From CAYPHA01 sp964410215 (lineage in GTDB: Bacteria > Calditrichota > Calditrichia > Calditrichales > CAYPHA01), in assembly GCA_964410215.1 (NCBI GenBank), contig CAYPHA010000061.1:1-29210 (forward strand): 29,210 bases of DNA, in the 5' to 3' direction. Within the stretch, counting starts at the first letter, position 1, and each line of letters starts with the position of its first letter. The notes beneath the pieces are model-generated. The model had not been told where the DNA came from. It saw only the letters and a list, made by a program, of their open reading frames with translations, and searched no databases. Position numbers and translations under genes: made by a program. Below are positions 9,713 to 18,381 of the stretch, one piece after another.

Positions 9713-10855
9713 TCAGGCGGCTGATTGAAGTGATTTGTAGGTTTTAATGAGTTCTTTATAATGACCGAGCAGGTTAGAATTGATAGCATCCCAACTGTAG
9801 GATCGCGCATGAACAAGGGCTTGCTTTCCTAATTCGGCCTTCAGATCCTTGTTCTTCAGGATATGCTGGATTTTATCGGCAAGTTTAACCGGCTGATTTG
9901 AAGGACAGATATAACCGTTTCTGCCATCTAAAACAAGGTCGCTTACTCCGCCCTTATCAACCGTAACGACGGGCAAACCGGAAGCAAATGCTTCAAGTAT
10001 GACATTTCCGAAAGTCTCGGTTGTCGAGGGAAAGACGAAGATATCGGAAGAGGCATACATTGTTGACAACTCTTTTCCATGGAGATACCCCGTAAAGTGC
10101 GCATCAGGAAGCTGCATTTCCAGCTCTTCCCTCATCGGGCCATCTCCAACGATTACGAATTTGAATGTCAGCCCTCTGTTCCTGAGTATTTTGTCAATTT
10201 GAACCAGATCATCGAGGTCTTTTTCTCTCACTAAACGCCCGACAAACAGGAGTACGGATTCTCCCTCAGGAGCCAGGTGCCCGCGTAAGGTATCGCTTCG
10301 AAGGGACGAAGAAAATCGTTCAATATCAATACCTCTCTCCCACAGCGTGACATTTTCAAAACCCTGTTCTTTCAGTATCGTCGCTGTCGTTTGTGAGGGC
10401 GCAAGCGTTTTGTCAAACTGATTATAAAACCAGCGCAGAAAAGTCCAGCCCCAGTCTTCCATCCGCTGAAATCCATAGTATTTAAAATAAGCGACAAAAT
10501 CGGTATGATAACTTGCCACGGCGGGGATATGCCGGCGACCGGCATAATTAACTCCCATTTTACCCATGAATGTAGGGCTGCTCACATGAATAATATCAGG
10601 TTGAAAATCGTCAAGTTTTTCCTGCAGTTTTTGCATAAGCGGGAGCCCCAGACGGTAATGGGGATACAAAAGGAAAGGAACATAATAAACCTGGAATACC
10701 TTATCGCTCCAGCTAATATCGTCACCCGGTTTAAACGGCGAGATAAAACAGAATTCCACCCCCTTTTGCTGCAGGGTACCCACAAGATTGGTATAACTTC
10801 TGGCAACACCGTCCGTGCTGGGTGGAAGGCTGTCAGCGATGAAGGCTACTTTCAT
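9713..10855 (-). CDS. GT4-family glycosyltransferase
   Basis: A 380-residue retaining glycosyltransferase with the GT-B fold. The N-terminal half starts MKVAFIADSLPPSTDGVARS, with the acceptor-side glycine loop in the form seen in lipid and mannosyl transferases, and SYHTDF at 115-120. The C-terminal half has FVGRLVREKD (204-213), VGDGPMREEL (236-245) and the nucleotide-sugar EX7E motif (E280, E288 in TETFGNVILEAFASGLP). The family includes alpha-mannosyltransferases, sulfoquinovosyl/glucosyl-diacylglycerol synthases and related membrane-lipid enzymes; donor and acceptor cannot be read here. Its start overlaps the stop of the PAP2 phosphatase gene by four bases (ATGA), so the two are translationally coupled. 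A role in membrane glycolipid assembly is an inference. Confidence 0.88.
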   Translation of the reverse strand: MKVAFIADSLPPSTDGVARSYTNLVGTLQQKGVEFCFISPFKPGDDISWSDKVFQVYYVPFLLYPHYRLGLPLMQKLQEKLDDFQPDIIHVSSPTFMGKMGVNYAGRRHIPAVASYHTDFVAYFKYYGFQRMEDWGWTFLRWFYNQFDKTLAPSQTTATILKEQGFENVTLWERGIDIERFSSSLRSDTLRGHLAPEGESVLLFVGRLVREKDLDDLVQIDKILRNRGLTFKFVIVGDGPMREELEMQLPDAHFTGYLHGKELSTMYASSDIFVFPSTTETFGNVILEAFASGLPVVTVDKGGVSDLVLDGRNGYICPSNQPVKLADKIQHILKNKDLKAELGKQALVHARSYSWDAINSNLLGHYKELIKTYKSLQSAA

Positions 10856-11391
10856 ACCTGTCCCTGAAAAAGAAGCGTTAAACCGAGATGTGATGTCCCA
10901 AGACCAAGAACCGTTCCGGCCAGGACATCCGTTGGATAGTGTACTCTCAGAATGATCCTTGACAATCCAACCAGAATCGCCCAGAACAATATAATACCGC
11001 CCAGTTCCGGAAACTGGAATCCGACAAACTTTGCAAAAATAAATGCACCGGCTGTGTGACCGGATGGAAAACTATACTGATCGGGCGGTGCAATTAAATG
11101 ATGAAGCCCTTTTATGGCATTAAACGGACGCTTTCTCTTTATTGCATTTTTTATAAGATAATAAATTGCGAGATTTGCTGCAAATGCCGTAAGCAAGGCC
11201 AACATGATCATACGGCTCAGCGGACCGGATACGAGCAGAACGATCCCGTAAATGACATAGACATGGCCGTCAGCCGACCTGGAAACAAAATAAAAGAAGC
11301 GCCGTATAGCCTCATTGATATTCCAGCGTACAATAAGATTAAAAAGGAACAAATCAATTCGTATGACGCGTTGTGCTATGATGTCACTCAT
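10852..11391 (-). CDS. PAP2-family membrane phosphatase
   Basis: A 179-residue integral-membrane lipid phosphatase (phosphatidate or undecaprenyl-pyrophosphate type). All three signature motifs of the family are intact: KX6RP at 81-89 (KNAIKRKRP), PSGH at 109-112, and SRX5HX3D at 144-155 (SRIILRVHYPTD). About five hydrophobic segments flank them. The actual lipid substrate is not evident. The gene overlaps the following GT4 gene by four bases, so a lipid intermediate dephosphorylated here may be used in the same pathway. It diverges from the histidine kinase gene across a 241-base gap. Confidence 0.9.
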   Translation of the reverse strand: MSDIIAQRVIRIDLFLFNLIVRWNINEAIRRFFYFVSRSADGHVYVIYGIVLLVSGPLSRMIMLALLTAFAANLAIYYLIKNAIKRKRPFNAIKGLHHLIAPPDQYSFPSGHTAGAFIFAKFVGFQFPELGGIILFWAILVGLSRIILRVHYPTDVLAGTVLGLGTSHLGLTLLFQGQV

Positions 11392-11632
11392 CTTACTTCA
11401 AATCCCGATTAATTACATAATTTGTTAAGATATTAGAATCCAATTATTCAGTATCTGTTAAAATTGAAATAGTATTTTGTGTGTTAAATGTTTCAAATAT
11501 ATTAGCCACCCCTTTTTTAACGGATGTATACCGTAAAAGTGTCAAATTTCATTCAAATAGCTTGAGTTATCATAATAATGGGCGAAACTGTAAATAGATC
11601 TTGCATAACTTTCAGGAAAACAGGTAGATCAG
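11392..11632. promoter_or_regulatory. Divergent AT-rich intergenic region (PAP2 unit / histidine kinase)
   Basis: This 241-base region must hold the start signals of the two divergent units. On the plus strand TATATT at 11498-11503, with TTTGTG 16 bases upstream, is a possible promoter for the kinase and would give a leader of about 120 bases. No equally good promoter was found for the minus-strand unit. No clear operator or hairpin was seen. Confidence 0.35.
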
Positions 11633-14008
11633 ATGTGTGATGCCGGATATTCGAAGGCGGAATTACTCTCCGAAAATAAAAAGCTGCGGAACCGGATTGA
11701 AGAACTGGAACACCTTCAGAAACAGTATGAACGTACCCAGGCTGAGTTGCGGGAAACGAGGGATCATCTCCAGGCCATCCTTGATGCTATTCCCGGTACG
11801 GTTTCCTGGATAGATTCCGAATTCAGGTATCTGGGCGTAAACCGTCTGCTGGCTGAAACATTTGGATTACCTGCGGAAGCATTCATCGGAAAGGAAGTTG
11901 GCTTTCTCGGTTCAAGTTCCGCCTTTGGTGATTATGTTAATGAGGTTTTCTGCAGCAGCAATTCTTTCTTTTTTAAGGAAATTGAATCCAACAGTGAAGG
12001 CAAGCGACTCATACACCTGATCGGCTCACAGAAATATCATAACGGAAAGCGGGCAGTCTTTGTCGGGATTGATATCACAGTTCGTAAGCTGGCTGAAGAA
12101 GTTTTGCGTGAAAGCGAAGAACGCTACCGGTCCTTCGTCGAAAACCTGCAGGGCATCGCGTACCGCAAGACGCTCGATTTCAAGCCGATTTTCTACCATG
12201 GTGCCGTCGAGCAGGTATGTGGCTATTCGGAAGAGGATTTCACAAGCGGCCGAAAAGAATGGGAAGCACTGGTTTATAAAGACGACCTGGCTGTTTACAA
12301 TCAGATGACACAACGTATCCGGGAATTCAAGACTGATTCTGAAGGAATTGAATATCGAATTGTGCTTAAAGACGGACAGATACGCTGGATTCGTGAGAAC
12401 TGCAAGGTAATACATGACCATGCCGGCGAGCCTGTGTTCATTCAGGGTACGATTTATGACATCAACAGCCAAAAAGAAACGGAAGAAGCACTACAGGTTT
12501 CTGAAGAAAACTATCGTAAATTTTTCGAGGAAGATCTCACGGGTGATTATATTTCGACTCCGGATGGTGAATTATTGTTTTGTAATTCCGCCTTCGCAGA
12601 AATTTTCGGATTTGACTCGGTTGCAAATGCTTTGCATTATAACCTGAACCGTCTGTATCCGGAATCCGCATCCAGGGGTGCATTCATTGATGCGCTGAAA
12701 AAAGAAGGTAAGCTCAACCTGACAGAGGTAGAACTCCGCGATCGACATGGCCGGCCGGTGTTTGTCGTAGAAAATACCATCGGTACGTTTGATGAAGAGG
12801 GCGAACTCATCCGTATACGCGGTTATCTCTTTGATATCACGGAACGTAAAAAACTGGAAGCACAGGTGCGCCAGGCTCAGAAAATGGAAGCGATCGGTAC
12901 CCTTGCCGGGGGTATTGCACATGACTTCAATAATCTTCTGACGACAATCCAGGGATACACGGATCTGGCCATAACCAGTCTGGATGATGATAATCCCATA
13001 CACCGGCACCTGAACCAGATCCGCCGGGCAGCGGGCCGGGCGGGTAGTCTGACTAACCAGCTTCTGCTTTTCAGCCGCAAACAATCCATAGAGTTGAATT
13101 CCATCAATGTCAATGAAATTATTGAAAACATATTCAAGATGCTGAACAGGCTGATTGGTGAGGATATTGAAATCAACATGGAACTCGCTCCGGAATGCTG
13201 GCGGATCTGGGGTGATGTCGGAAATATTGAACAGATAATTATGAACCTTGCCATCAATGCCCGGGACGCCATGCCAAAAGGCGGTCTGCTCACCATTGGC
13301 AGTGAAAATCGTATCATCGATGAAAACTATTGCAGAAAATACAATTATGCCCATCCGGGAAAATTTGTATGTCTGACCATTTCTGATACGGGAACCGGTA
13401 TTGAAGACGGAATAAAACAACACATTTTTGAGCCCTTCTTTACAACAAAAGAAGCGGGAAAAGGGACCGGACTCGGTCTGTCTGTCGTATACGGTATCAT
13501 CAAACAGCATAACGGCTGGATTAATATGAACAGTATCGTCGGTAGCGGTACATCATTCGAGCTTTTCCTGCCTGTTTCTGCTTCATACCAGGAGGAATCG
13601 GGTCATCAGGGCAACCATCATGCGATTTTCCCTGCCGGCGGAGGCCGTATTTTACTTGTCGAAGATGAAGACGGAATACGGGAATTTGCAAATGAAGTTT
13701 TGAAGCTGCAGGGCTATGACATTGTATCAGCGACCAATGTCAATGAAGCGCTACAGATTTTCAGATCGGATCAGCAGCCTTTCGATCTCTTGTTTACGGA
13801 TGTTGTCCTTCCGGATAACGATGGTTTACACCTCGTCGATATGATAAAAAATGATAATCCGGAAATCAGAATATTACTGACCAGCGGGTATACGGATCAG
13901 AAATCGCAATGGCCTGAAATCAGAAGAAAGGGTTATCGCTTTCTGCAAAAACCTTACAGTATGCGCGACCTGCTGCAGTATGTCGCGGATGCACTGAAAG
14001 AAGAATAA
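11633..14008 (+). CDS. Hybrid histidine kinase with three PAS domains and a C-terminal receiver
   Basis: A 791-residue cytosolic sensor kinase with no signal peptide or membrane helix. Order: N-terminal coiled coil (10-48), PAS (about 45-150), PAS/PAC (about 160-285, ending in the YDINSQKETEEAL linker), PAS/PAC (about 290-408, ending in FDITERKKLE), HisKA dimerisation domain with phospho-acceptor H430 in GGIAHDFNNLL, ATPase domain with N-box NLAINARDA (538-546), DTGTGIED (585-592), FEPFFTTK (599-606) and GTGLGLSVVYGI (611-622), then a linker and receiver domain with acidic pair VEDED (676-680), phospho-acceptor D723 and K773. The HDFNN type of kinase is common in environmental bacteria. No separate response regulator is adjacent, so its partner is unknown. 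Its stop is three bases from the stop of the convergent carotenoid oxygenase gene. Confidence 0.95.
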   Translation: MCDAGYSKAELLSENKKLRNRIEELEHLQKQYERTQAELRETRDHLQAILDAIPGTVSWIDSEFRYLGVNRLLAETFGLPAEAFIGKEVGFLGSSSAFGDYVNEVFCSSNSFFFKEIESNSEGKRLIHLIGSQKYHNGKRAVFVGIDITVRKLAEEVLRESEERYRSFVENLQGIAYRKTLDFKPIFYHGAVEQVCGYSEEDFTSGRKEWEALVYKDDLAVYNQMTQRIREFKTDSEGIEYRIVLKDGQIRWIRENCKVIHDHAGEPVFIQGTIYDINSQKETEEALQVSEENYRKFFEEDLTGDYISTPDGELLFCNSAFAEIFGFDSVANALHYNLNRLYPESASRGAFIDALKKEGKLNLTEVELRDRHGRPVFVVENTIGTFDEEGELIRIRGYLFDITERKKLEAQVRQAQKMEAIGTLAGGIAHDFNNLLTTIQGYTDLAITSLDDDNPIHRHLNQIRRAAGRAGSLTNQLLLFSRKQSIELNSINVNEIIENIFKMLNRLIGEDIEINMELAPECWRIWGDVGNIEQIIMNLAINARDAMPKGGLLTIGSENRIIDENYCRKYNYAHPGKFVCLTISDTGTGIEDGIKQHIFEPFFTTKEAGKGTGLGLSVVYGIIKQHNGWINMNSIVGSGTSFELFLPVSASYQEESGHQGNHHAIFPAGGGRILLVEDEDGIREFANEVLKLQGYDIVSATNVNEALQIFRSDQQPFDLLFTDVVLPDNDGLHLVDMIKNDNPEIRILLTSGYTDQKSQWPEIRRKGYRFLQKPYSMRDLLQYVADALKEE

Positions 14009-14011
14009 CTC

Positions 14012-15418
14012 TTAAAAAAAAGCACCATGGTAACCAACTAGTACCGGATGGGGGGTCTGGCAACGGGCAATCTCGCTGAAATCAGCGGCATCGAGAATCA
14101 GCAGGTATGAATTCCCTTTCCGCGCATCCAGGACCACGGTCAGGATGACACCGTCATCCTCAGCGCTTCTGCCCTCTCTCCCGACGAATACCGGTTCACC
14201 CGGATAGCAACCGGGTGCATTCCAGGTTTGATTGTTACCGGTCTGTATATCAATTTTCACGATTTGATTATAAAACCCACTTCGCTTCTCTTCCTGTATA
14301 CCGACACCATAGACATAGCGGTACGCGCCGTTCATATTGAAGCGTTCATAATCAAAACGCGGGAGTTCAATGCAGGCATCGGATAAGACCTCTTTTTTTA
14401 CGGAACCGGCCGTTAGATCGATGCGATACCGTACCAGCTTCCCGAAAGGTATCCTGTTGTTTGTATCACGTAAACGGTTTAAATAAAAGGCATTAATCAC
14501 TTCCGCATCTTCATAAGCATTGATATCGACGATAAGCTCGCCGTTCCGCTCGAAAGCATTGACATGGTGAAAAGCAAAAAACGCATCGGTTTTAATTGTT
14601 TTTACCAGTTCGCCGGTCTGGCGGTCCATTATAAAAAAACGGCTGCCCCTCTTTGGCTTCCACTTAAAATTTTCAATAAAGGGTTTAACCTGGAACAGTA
14701 GTTTCAGGGGGTAGACAACGAGGGGGAATTCGACCAGGATGAGATACCGTTCCGACATTCCAAAACTATGAATATATGCCGGCTCGGTTACTTTAATCTC
14801 CCCTATGACATGTGATTTCCTGCCGGCATCGATACGCAACATGCGATAATGACTGACCCTGCCAAAACGGGTTACCAGATTATAGGCACTCTCATCAGCG
14901 GAATCGAATTGCGGATGCACCGTCGTCACATGCTGCTTATACTTTTTTTCATATTGATATTCGCCCAGGCTATTCAGTGTGTCCGGATCAAACTCAATCT
15001 GCATGGAAGTTTCGCCGAGAGCAAGCATCATTTCTGATATCCGGGCTACGTTTACTTTGGCACTATCGGTAATTTTCTGGTCAAAGACCGCGGTAAGGCG
15101 GCCGAAAAGGGACCGGCAGGGATCCGTCGCATATTCGGAATAGACAATTTCCCCCTTTTTCATTGCCTCATTATAGGCCTTACAGGCAAGGAATTTATTT
15201 GAATAACTGACCTTTCCCTCAGATATTGCAAAGCGATGCAACATGGCCAGACCGTCAAACCAATGGCGGTAAGTCTGTTCACCGACACGAAATGTGCCGG
15301 GTCCGTTTCGAATCAACGTCCCCTGCAGCCATTCCGGCAGTTTTCCTTCAATGGGCAGATCATCCAGGGTCACTTCTTTACTGGTTTCCGTAAATCCTAG
15401 TTCGAAGACATCAGCCAT
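14012..15418 (-). CDS. Carotenoid cleavage oxygenase, BCO1/RPE65-like
   Basis: A 468-residue soluble non-heme iron enzyme expected to split a carotenoid double bond, for example beta-carotene to retinal. The four iron-binding His positions are visible: H168 (TVHPQFD), H217 (YIHSFGMS), H284 or H285 (FAFHHVNAFE) and H464 near the C-terminus (YHGAFF). Second-shell Glu positions appear in GETSMQIE, GEPVFV and EDDGVIL. HWFDGLAMLHRF (52-63), SEYATDPCRSLF (94-105) and the tail resemble animal BCO1/RPE65 more than plant NCEDs, and it is unrelated to the membrane-bound bacterial Blh. ATG 15418 is chosen because GGAG lies seven bases upstream; a GTG sits just before it. It is the last gene of the carotenoid operon, 15 bases after the second crtI-like gene. 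The cleavage site and retinal product are inferred. Confidence 0.9.
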   Translation of the reverse strand: MADVFELGFTETSKEVTLDDLPIEGKLPEWLQGTLIRNGPGTFRVGEQTYRHWFDGLAMLHRFAISEGKVSYSNKFLACKAYNEAMKKGEIVYSEYATDPCRSLFGRLTAVFDQKITDSAKVNVARISEMMLALGETSMQIEFDPDTLNSLGEYQYEKKYKQHVTTVHPQFDSADESAYNLVTRFGRVSHYRMLRIDAGRKSHVIGEIKVTEPAYIHSFGMSERYLILVEFPLVVYPLKLLFQVKPFIENFKWKPKRGSRFFIMDRQTGELVKTIKTDAFFAFHHVNAFERNGELIVDINAYEDAEVINAFYLNRLRDTNNRIPFGKLVRYRIDLTAGSVKKEVLSDACIELPRFDYERFNMNGAYRYVYGVGIQEEKRSGFYNQIVKIDIQTGNNQTWNAPGCYPGEPVFVGREGRSAEDDGVILTVVLDARKGNSYLLILDAADFSEIARCQTPHPVLVGYHGAFF

Positions 15419-15433
15419 CACGTTTCTCCGGGT

Positions 15434-16909
15434 TTAAGACTTATTCTTGATTAATTCAGCGGCAATTTTCCCCGATGACAATACGGCAGGGACACCGGCT
15501 CCGGGGTGTGTGCCCGCACCGACAAAATACAGGTTTTCAAACTCTTCGGACCGGTTATGGGGACGGAAATAGGCTGATTGAAGCAATGTCGGTTTCAGTG
15601 CAAAGGCAGCGCCCCGGTAACTGTTCAACGTATCCCTGAAATGGATCGGATCAATAAAATGTTCAGCAATAATATGTTTTCTCAAATCCGGAAGATACTG
15701 TTCTTCCAGGTACGCCAGCAGCCGGTCTTTATAGTCTTCGGCGATATCTTCCCAATCGGTTCCGGATTTCAGGTTAGGGACGAGGGAAAGGACATAGAAA
15801 GATTCGGTTCCCGGCGGTGCGATGGAAGGATCGGTTTTCGTCGGCATATGCAGGTACAGTGAAAAATCCTTAGGCAGTCCGCGTGCCGCAAAGATTTCTT
15901 TTAATAATCCCTTATAGCGCTTGTTAAAAATAATATTATGGTGATCCAGCCTGGAGTCGGTATAACGCCGGTCCGTACCAAAATAAATCACGACCAGAGA
16001 CATGCTGTAGTTCATACGGTCGATCCGACGGTTTGTAAATGTGCGGCGTTCCTTTTCCGGAATCAAATAACGGTAAGTATGGGCCACATCCCCATTGCAG
16101 ACAACGGCGTCAGCTTCCACTTTCGAACCGTCGGAGAGCTCGACACCAACGACTTTCCGGTTACGAATCAGGATCTGTTTAACTTCCGTGTCCAAATGTA
16201 CTGTGCCACCCAACTCCCTGAACAAACGGCCAAAAGCATCCACGATCGCTCCGGTACCACCGATCGCATAATGAATGCCCCACTCCTTTTCAAACTGGAC
16301 AATCAGGGTATAGAGTGACGGGGTATCAAACGGGTTGCCACCGACCAGCAGCGGGTGAAACGAAAAACAGCGTCGCAGAAAATCATCCTTGATATATTTT
16401 GAAACAAAGCCATAGGTACCACGGTAACCCTGAAGTCGAATCACATCGGGCATGACCTTGAGCATGTCTGAAAGCTTAAGAAAGGGACGGTCCGTGAAAG
16501 GTTGCAATTTGTTGAATATTGCAACCGTATGATCAACAAATTTAAGATACCGTTTTTTATCCGCACTATTCCATTTATCGATTTCTTTCAGCATATCCTC
16601 TGTTTTATGCCGGTAATCAAACGATCTGCCCTCGTGGTTAAACAGACGGTAAAAAGGATCCAGAGGCACCAGTTTGAAATAGTCTTCCCGTTTTTTACCC
16701 GCTTCCTCAAATATTTCATCAAATATATAGGGTGCAGTGATGACCGTAGGACCACCGTCAAATTTAAACCCGTTGATTTCATACTGGTATGCCCTGCCAC
16801 CCAGTTTATCTCGTTTTTCGAAAAGGGTCACATCGTAATTATTGGCTGCAAGCCGGTTTGCGGCGGCAAGACCTCCGAATCCACTTCCTATGACAATTAC
16901 TTTTTTCAT
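15434..16909 (-). CDS. CrtI-family carotenoid desaturase (second copy)
   Basis: A 491-residue FAD-dependent amine-oxidase-fold protein. The dinucleotide-binding motif GSGFGGLAAA is at 8-17, the ribose-binding Glu at 31 and GGPTVITAP at 52-60. The C-terminal signature of phytoene desaturases (FRPHNRSE, then VGAGTHPGAGVPAV) is intact. It is a diverged paralogue of the CrtI encoded at 21188-22666. Possible roles are a share of the four phytoene desaturation steps, as in the two-CrtI systems of myxobacteria, an isomerising step, or a later desaturation of the end group; the sequence does not decide between them. The ATG has AAGGA six bases upstream. It lies between crtW and the cleavage oxygenase. 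Confidence 0.9.
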   Translation of the reverse strand: MKKVIVIGSGFGGLAAANRLAANNYDVTLFEKRDKLGGRAYQYEINGFKFDGGPTVITAPYIFDEIFEEAGKKREDYFKLVPLDPFYRLFNHEGRSFDYRHKTEDMLKEIDKWNSADKKRYLKFVDHTVAIFNKLQPFTDRPFLKLSDMLKVMPDVIRLQGYRGTYGFVSKYIKDDFLRRCFSFHPLLVGGNPFDTPSLYTLIVQFEKEWGIHYAIGGTGAIVDAFGRLFRELGGTVHLDTEVKQILIRNRKVVGVELSDGSKVEADAVVCNGDVAHTYRYLIPEKERRTFTNRRIDRMNYSMSLVVIYFGTDRRYTDSRLDHHNIIFNKRYKGLLKEIFAARGLPKDFSLYLHMPTKTDPSIAPPGTESFYVLSLVPNLKSGTDWEDIAEDYKDRLLAYLEEQYLPDLRKHIIAEHFIDPIHFRDTLNSYRGAAFALKPTLLQSAYFRPHNRSEEFENLYFVGAGTHPGAGVPAVLSSGKIAAELIKNKS

Positions 16910-16930
16910 TTATAGTCCTTACTATTTCAA

Positions 16931-17659
16931 TTAATTATTATTTGTTTCTCTGCGCACACGCGGCAATTTCCACCATTGGACCCAGGGATAGCGATGATGC
17001 TCAAGGTGATATCCGAAATGATAACAGGTTAAAAACGATAACCATTCGGGATAGTCATTGCTCCGGGCGCGGTGTTCATCCACATACCCGCTATCTGTCT
17101 CCCGGTGCGGCAGATAGGTACCAAAATAAAACAACTGAAAACTGCTAACGAGCGATGGTATTAACCAGAATAGAATCAAATTTAACGGATCAATCTTAAA
17201 GACATGTAGCAAAATATTATACACGATAGCCATCCCGGCCAGTTGAACTAATGACGCATAGGTAATAAAGAATTTCACATACCATGTCAGTAATGATGTC
17301 TTTTTTTGGTCATGAAAATCCGGATCCTTTCCGGAAGCGGGATAAGCATGGTGATCCATGTGTTTTGGAAGCATTTTTTTTAATGAAAACAAGGCAAAAA
17401 GGGATAATGCCAACTGGCCGATCCCGTTATTCAACCTTCTGTTTTTATGCGTTACCAGACCGTGCATCGAATCATGAGCCGTAATAAACAAGCCGGTGTA
17501 CAGGAGAATCTGTAAGAAAAACTGCGGTATCAGATTCCAGTTTTCCAGCGACACTTCAGCCGTTAACAGGTAGATCAGATTTACGGTCCACAAAATGATG
17601 ATCGATGCGGCTGCAATCAATCCAATTCGGTTATCTTTTTCAGTTAAAGGAAATTCCAT
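16931..17659 (-). CDS. crtW: Beta-carotene 4-ketolase, CrtW type
   Basis: A membrane di-iron oxygenase of 242 residues that puts a 4-keto group on beta-ionone rings. Histidine boxes are HDSMH (62-66), HMDHH (100-104) and HLEHH (218-222), with the extra H214 in CYHFGYH. The stretches LFITAHDSMHG, LFYFGTYLPHRE, and ARSN followed by SFLTCYHFGYH and WWKLP are the hallmarks of cyanobacterial and proteobacterial CrtW, separating it from the CrtR/CrtZ hydroxylases and ordinary fatty-acid desaturases. Three to four hydrophobic stretches are present. ATG 17659 lies two bases after the cruF stop; a GTG at 17665 would instead overlap that stop (GTGA). Ketolation of a one-ring carotenoid fits the rest of the operon. 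Confidence 0.92.
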   Translation of the reverse strand: MEFPLTEKDNRIGLIAAASIIILWTVNLIYLLTAEVSLENWNLIPQFFLQILLYTGLFITAHDSMHGLVTHKNRRLNNGIGQLALSLFALFSLKKMLPKHMDHHAYPASGKDPDFHDQKKTSLLTWYVKFFITYASLVQLAGMAIVYNILLHVFKIDPLNLILFWLIPSLVSSFQLFYFGTYLPHRETDSGYVDEHRARSNDYPEWLSFLTCYHFGYHLEHHRYPWVQWWKLPRVRRETNNN

Positions 17660-17661
17660 GG

Positions 17662-18342
17662 TCACCCGTTTTTAAAGTTGACAAGTACAAAATAAATGAG
17701 CTGGGCGTAATATGCATGCATAGAGATCACAGGAATACCCTTTTTAAACAGTTTCATACCATAAGCGATCACTATGAACACAAAACTAATGCCGAACCAG
17801 GCTATGTAGTTCTGAATGGGTATCGAACCACCTTCCCAGCTCCAGTAGCCCAGTTTTACTGCTGCCGGTTCCATGATGATATCAAATACAACCATGAGAA
17901 GGGAAATAAGAAGGGCTTTAACCGGCAACGACATGTTAAGAAATCGGGAAGCGATGTATTCCGTAACGGCAATGGAACTCAAAATCATATTGAGCCAGGC
18001 AAAACCAATCACAACAGGTACAGACCCTATTGTCGGTTCCAATGTTGTACCGTATGTGTACGTTCCAAAAACCAGACCGGACTGCACACCGAGATATTCG
18101 ACAGCTATGGAAAGGCTGAAAACCATAAACATCCATAACCCGAGCACCAATTTACCAGACCCGGTTGCAGCCGCCCTCCCCCCCTGGCTGAAATATTCGT
18201 AAATAAGCCACAAAGAAAGGAAGGCCATTGCAAAAGGCGCGCCCGCTTCCATCGTCCCCTGCAATACACCCAGCACATGCCACAGCCCTCCTGCACCAAG
18301 CAGCAGGTATAAAACAACTTTTTTAATAGTTTCACTTTTCAT
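17662..18342 (-). CDS. cruF: Carotenoid 1',2'-hydratase, CruF family
   Basis: An integral-membrane protein of 226 residues with about seven hydrophobic segments. It belongs to the CruF/bisanhydrobacterioruberin hydratase family, which adds water across the terminal double bond of the acyclic (psi) end of gamma-carotene or bisanhydrobacterioruberin. Family signatures are VFGTYTYG (91-98), VPVVIGFAW (108-116), DIIMEPAA (154-161), GYWSWEGG (165-172) and the PxxNYxAWF pattern (175-183). The conserved Asp and Glu in DIIMEP are expected catalytic residues. It lies directly before crtW and after the glycosyltransferase that would act on the hydroxyl it creates. No strong Shine-Dalgarno sequence is seen. 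Confidence 0.9.
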   Translation of the reverse strand: MKSETIKKVVLYLLLGAGGLWHVLGVLQGTMEAGAPFAMAFLSLWLIYEYFSQGGRAAATGSGKLVLGLWMFMVFSLSIAVEYLGVQSGLVFGTYTYGTTLEPTIGSVPVVIGFAWLNMILSSIAVTEYIASRFLNMSLPVKALLISLLMVVFDIIMEPAAVKLGYWSWEGGSIPIQNYIAWFGISFVFIVIAYGMKLFKKGIPVISMHAYYAQLIYFVLVNFKNG

Positions 18343-18381
18343 ATTCAGATTATGCCTTTTATCAACATCTATACATCCTGT

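Noticed and set aside
12572..13510. A 312-codon minus-strand frame inside the histidine kinase gene
   Set aside because: It lies wholly antisense to clear kinase domains and encodes no recognisable protein; it is a shadow frame.
16931..17659. CrtW as a fatty-acid desaturase or CrtR-type hydroxylase
   Set aside because: LFITAHDSMHG, FYFGTYLPHRE and CYHFGYHLEHH are specific to CrtW ketolases.
17662..18342. CruF as a possible rhodopsin or Blh-type retinal synthase (multi-helix protein in a carotenoid operon)
   Set aside because: DIIMEP, GYWSWEGG and VFGTYTYG motifs fit CruF; no retinal-binding lysine in a seventh helix and no Blh His pattern.
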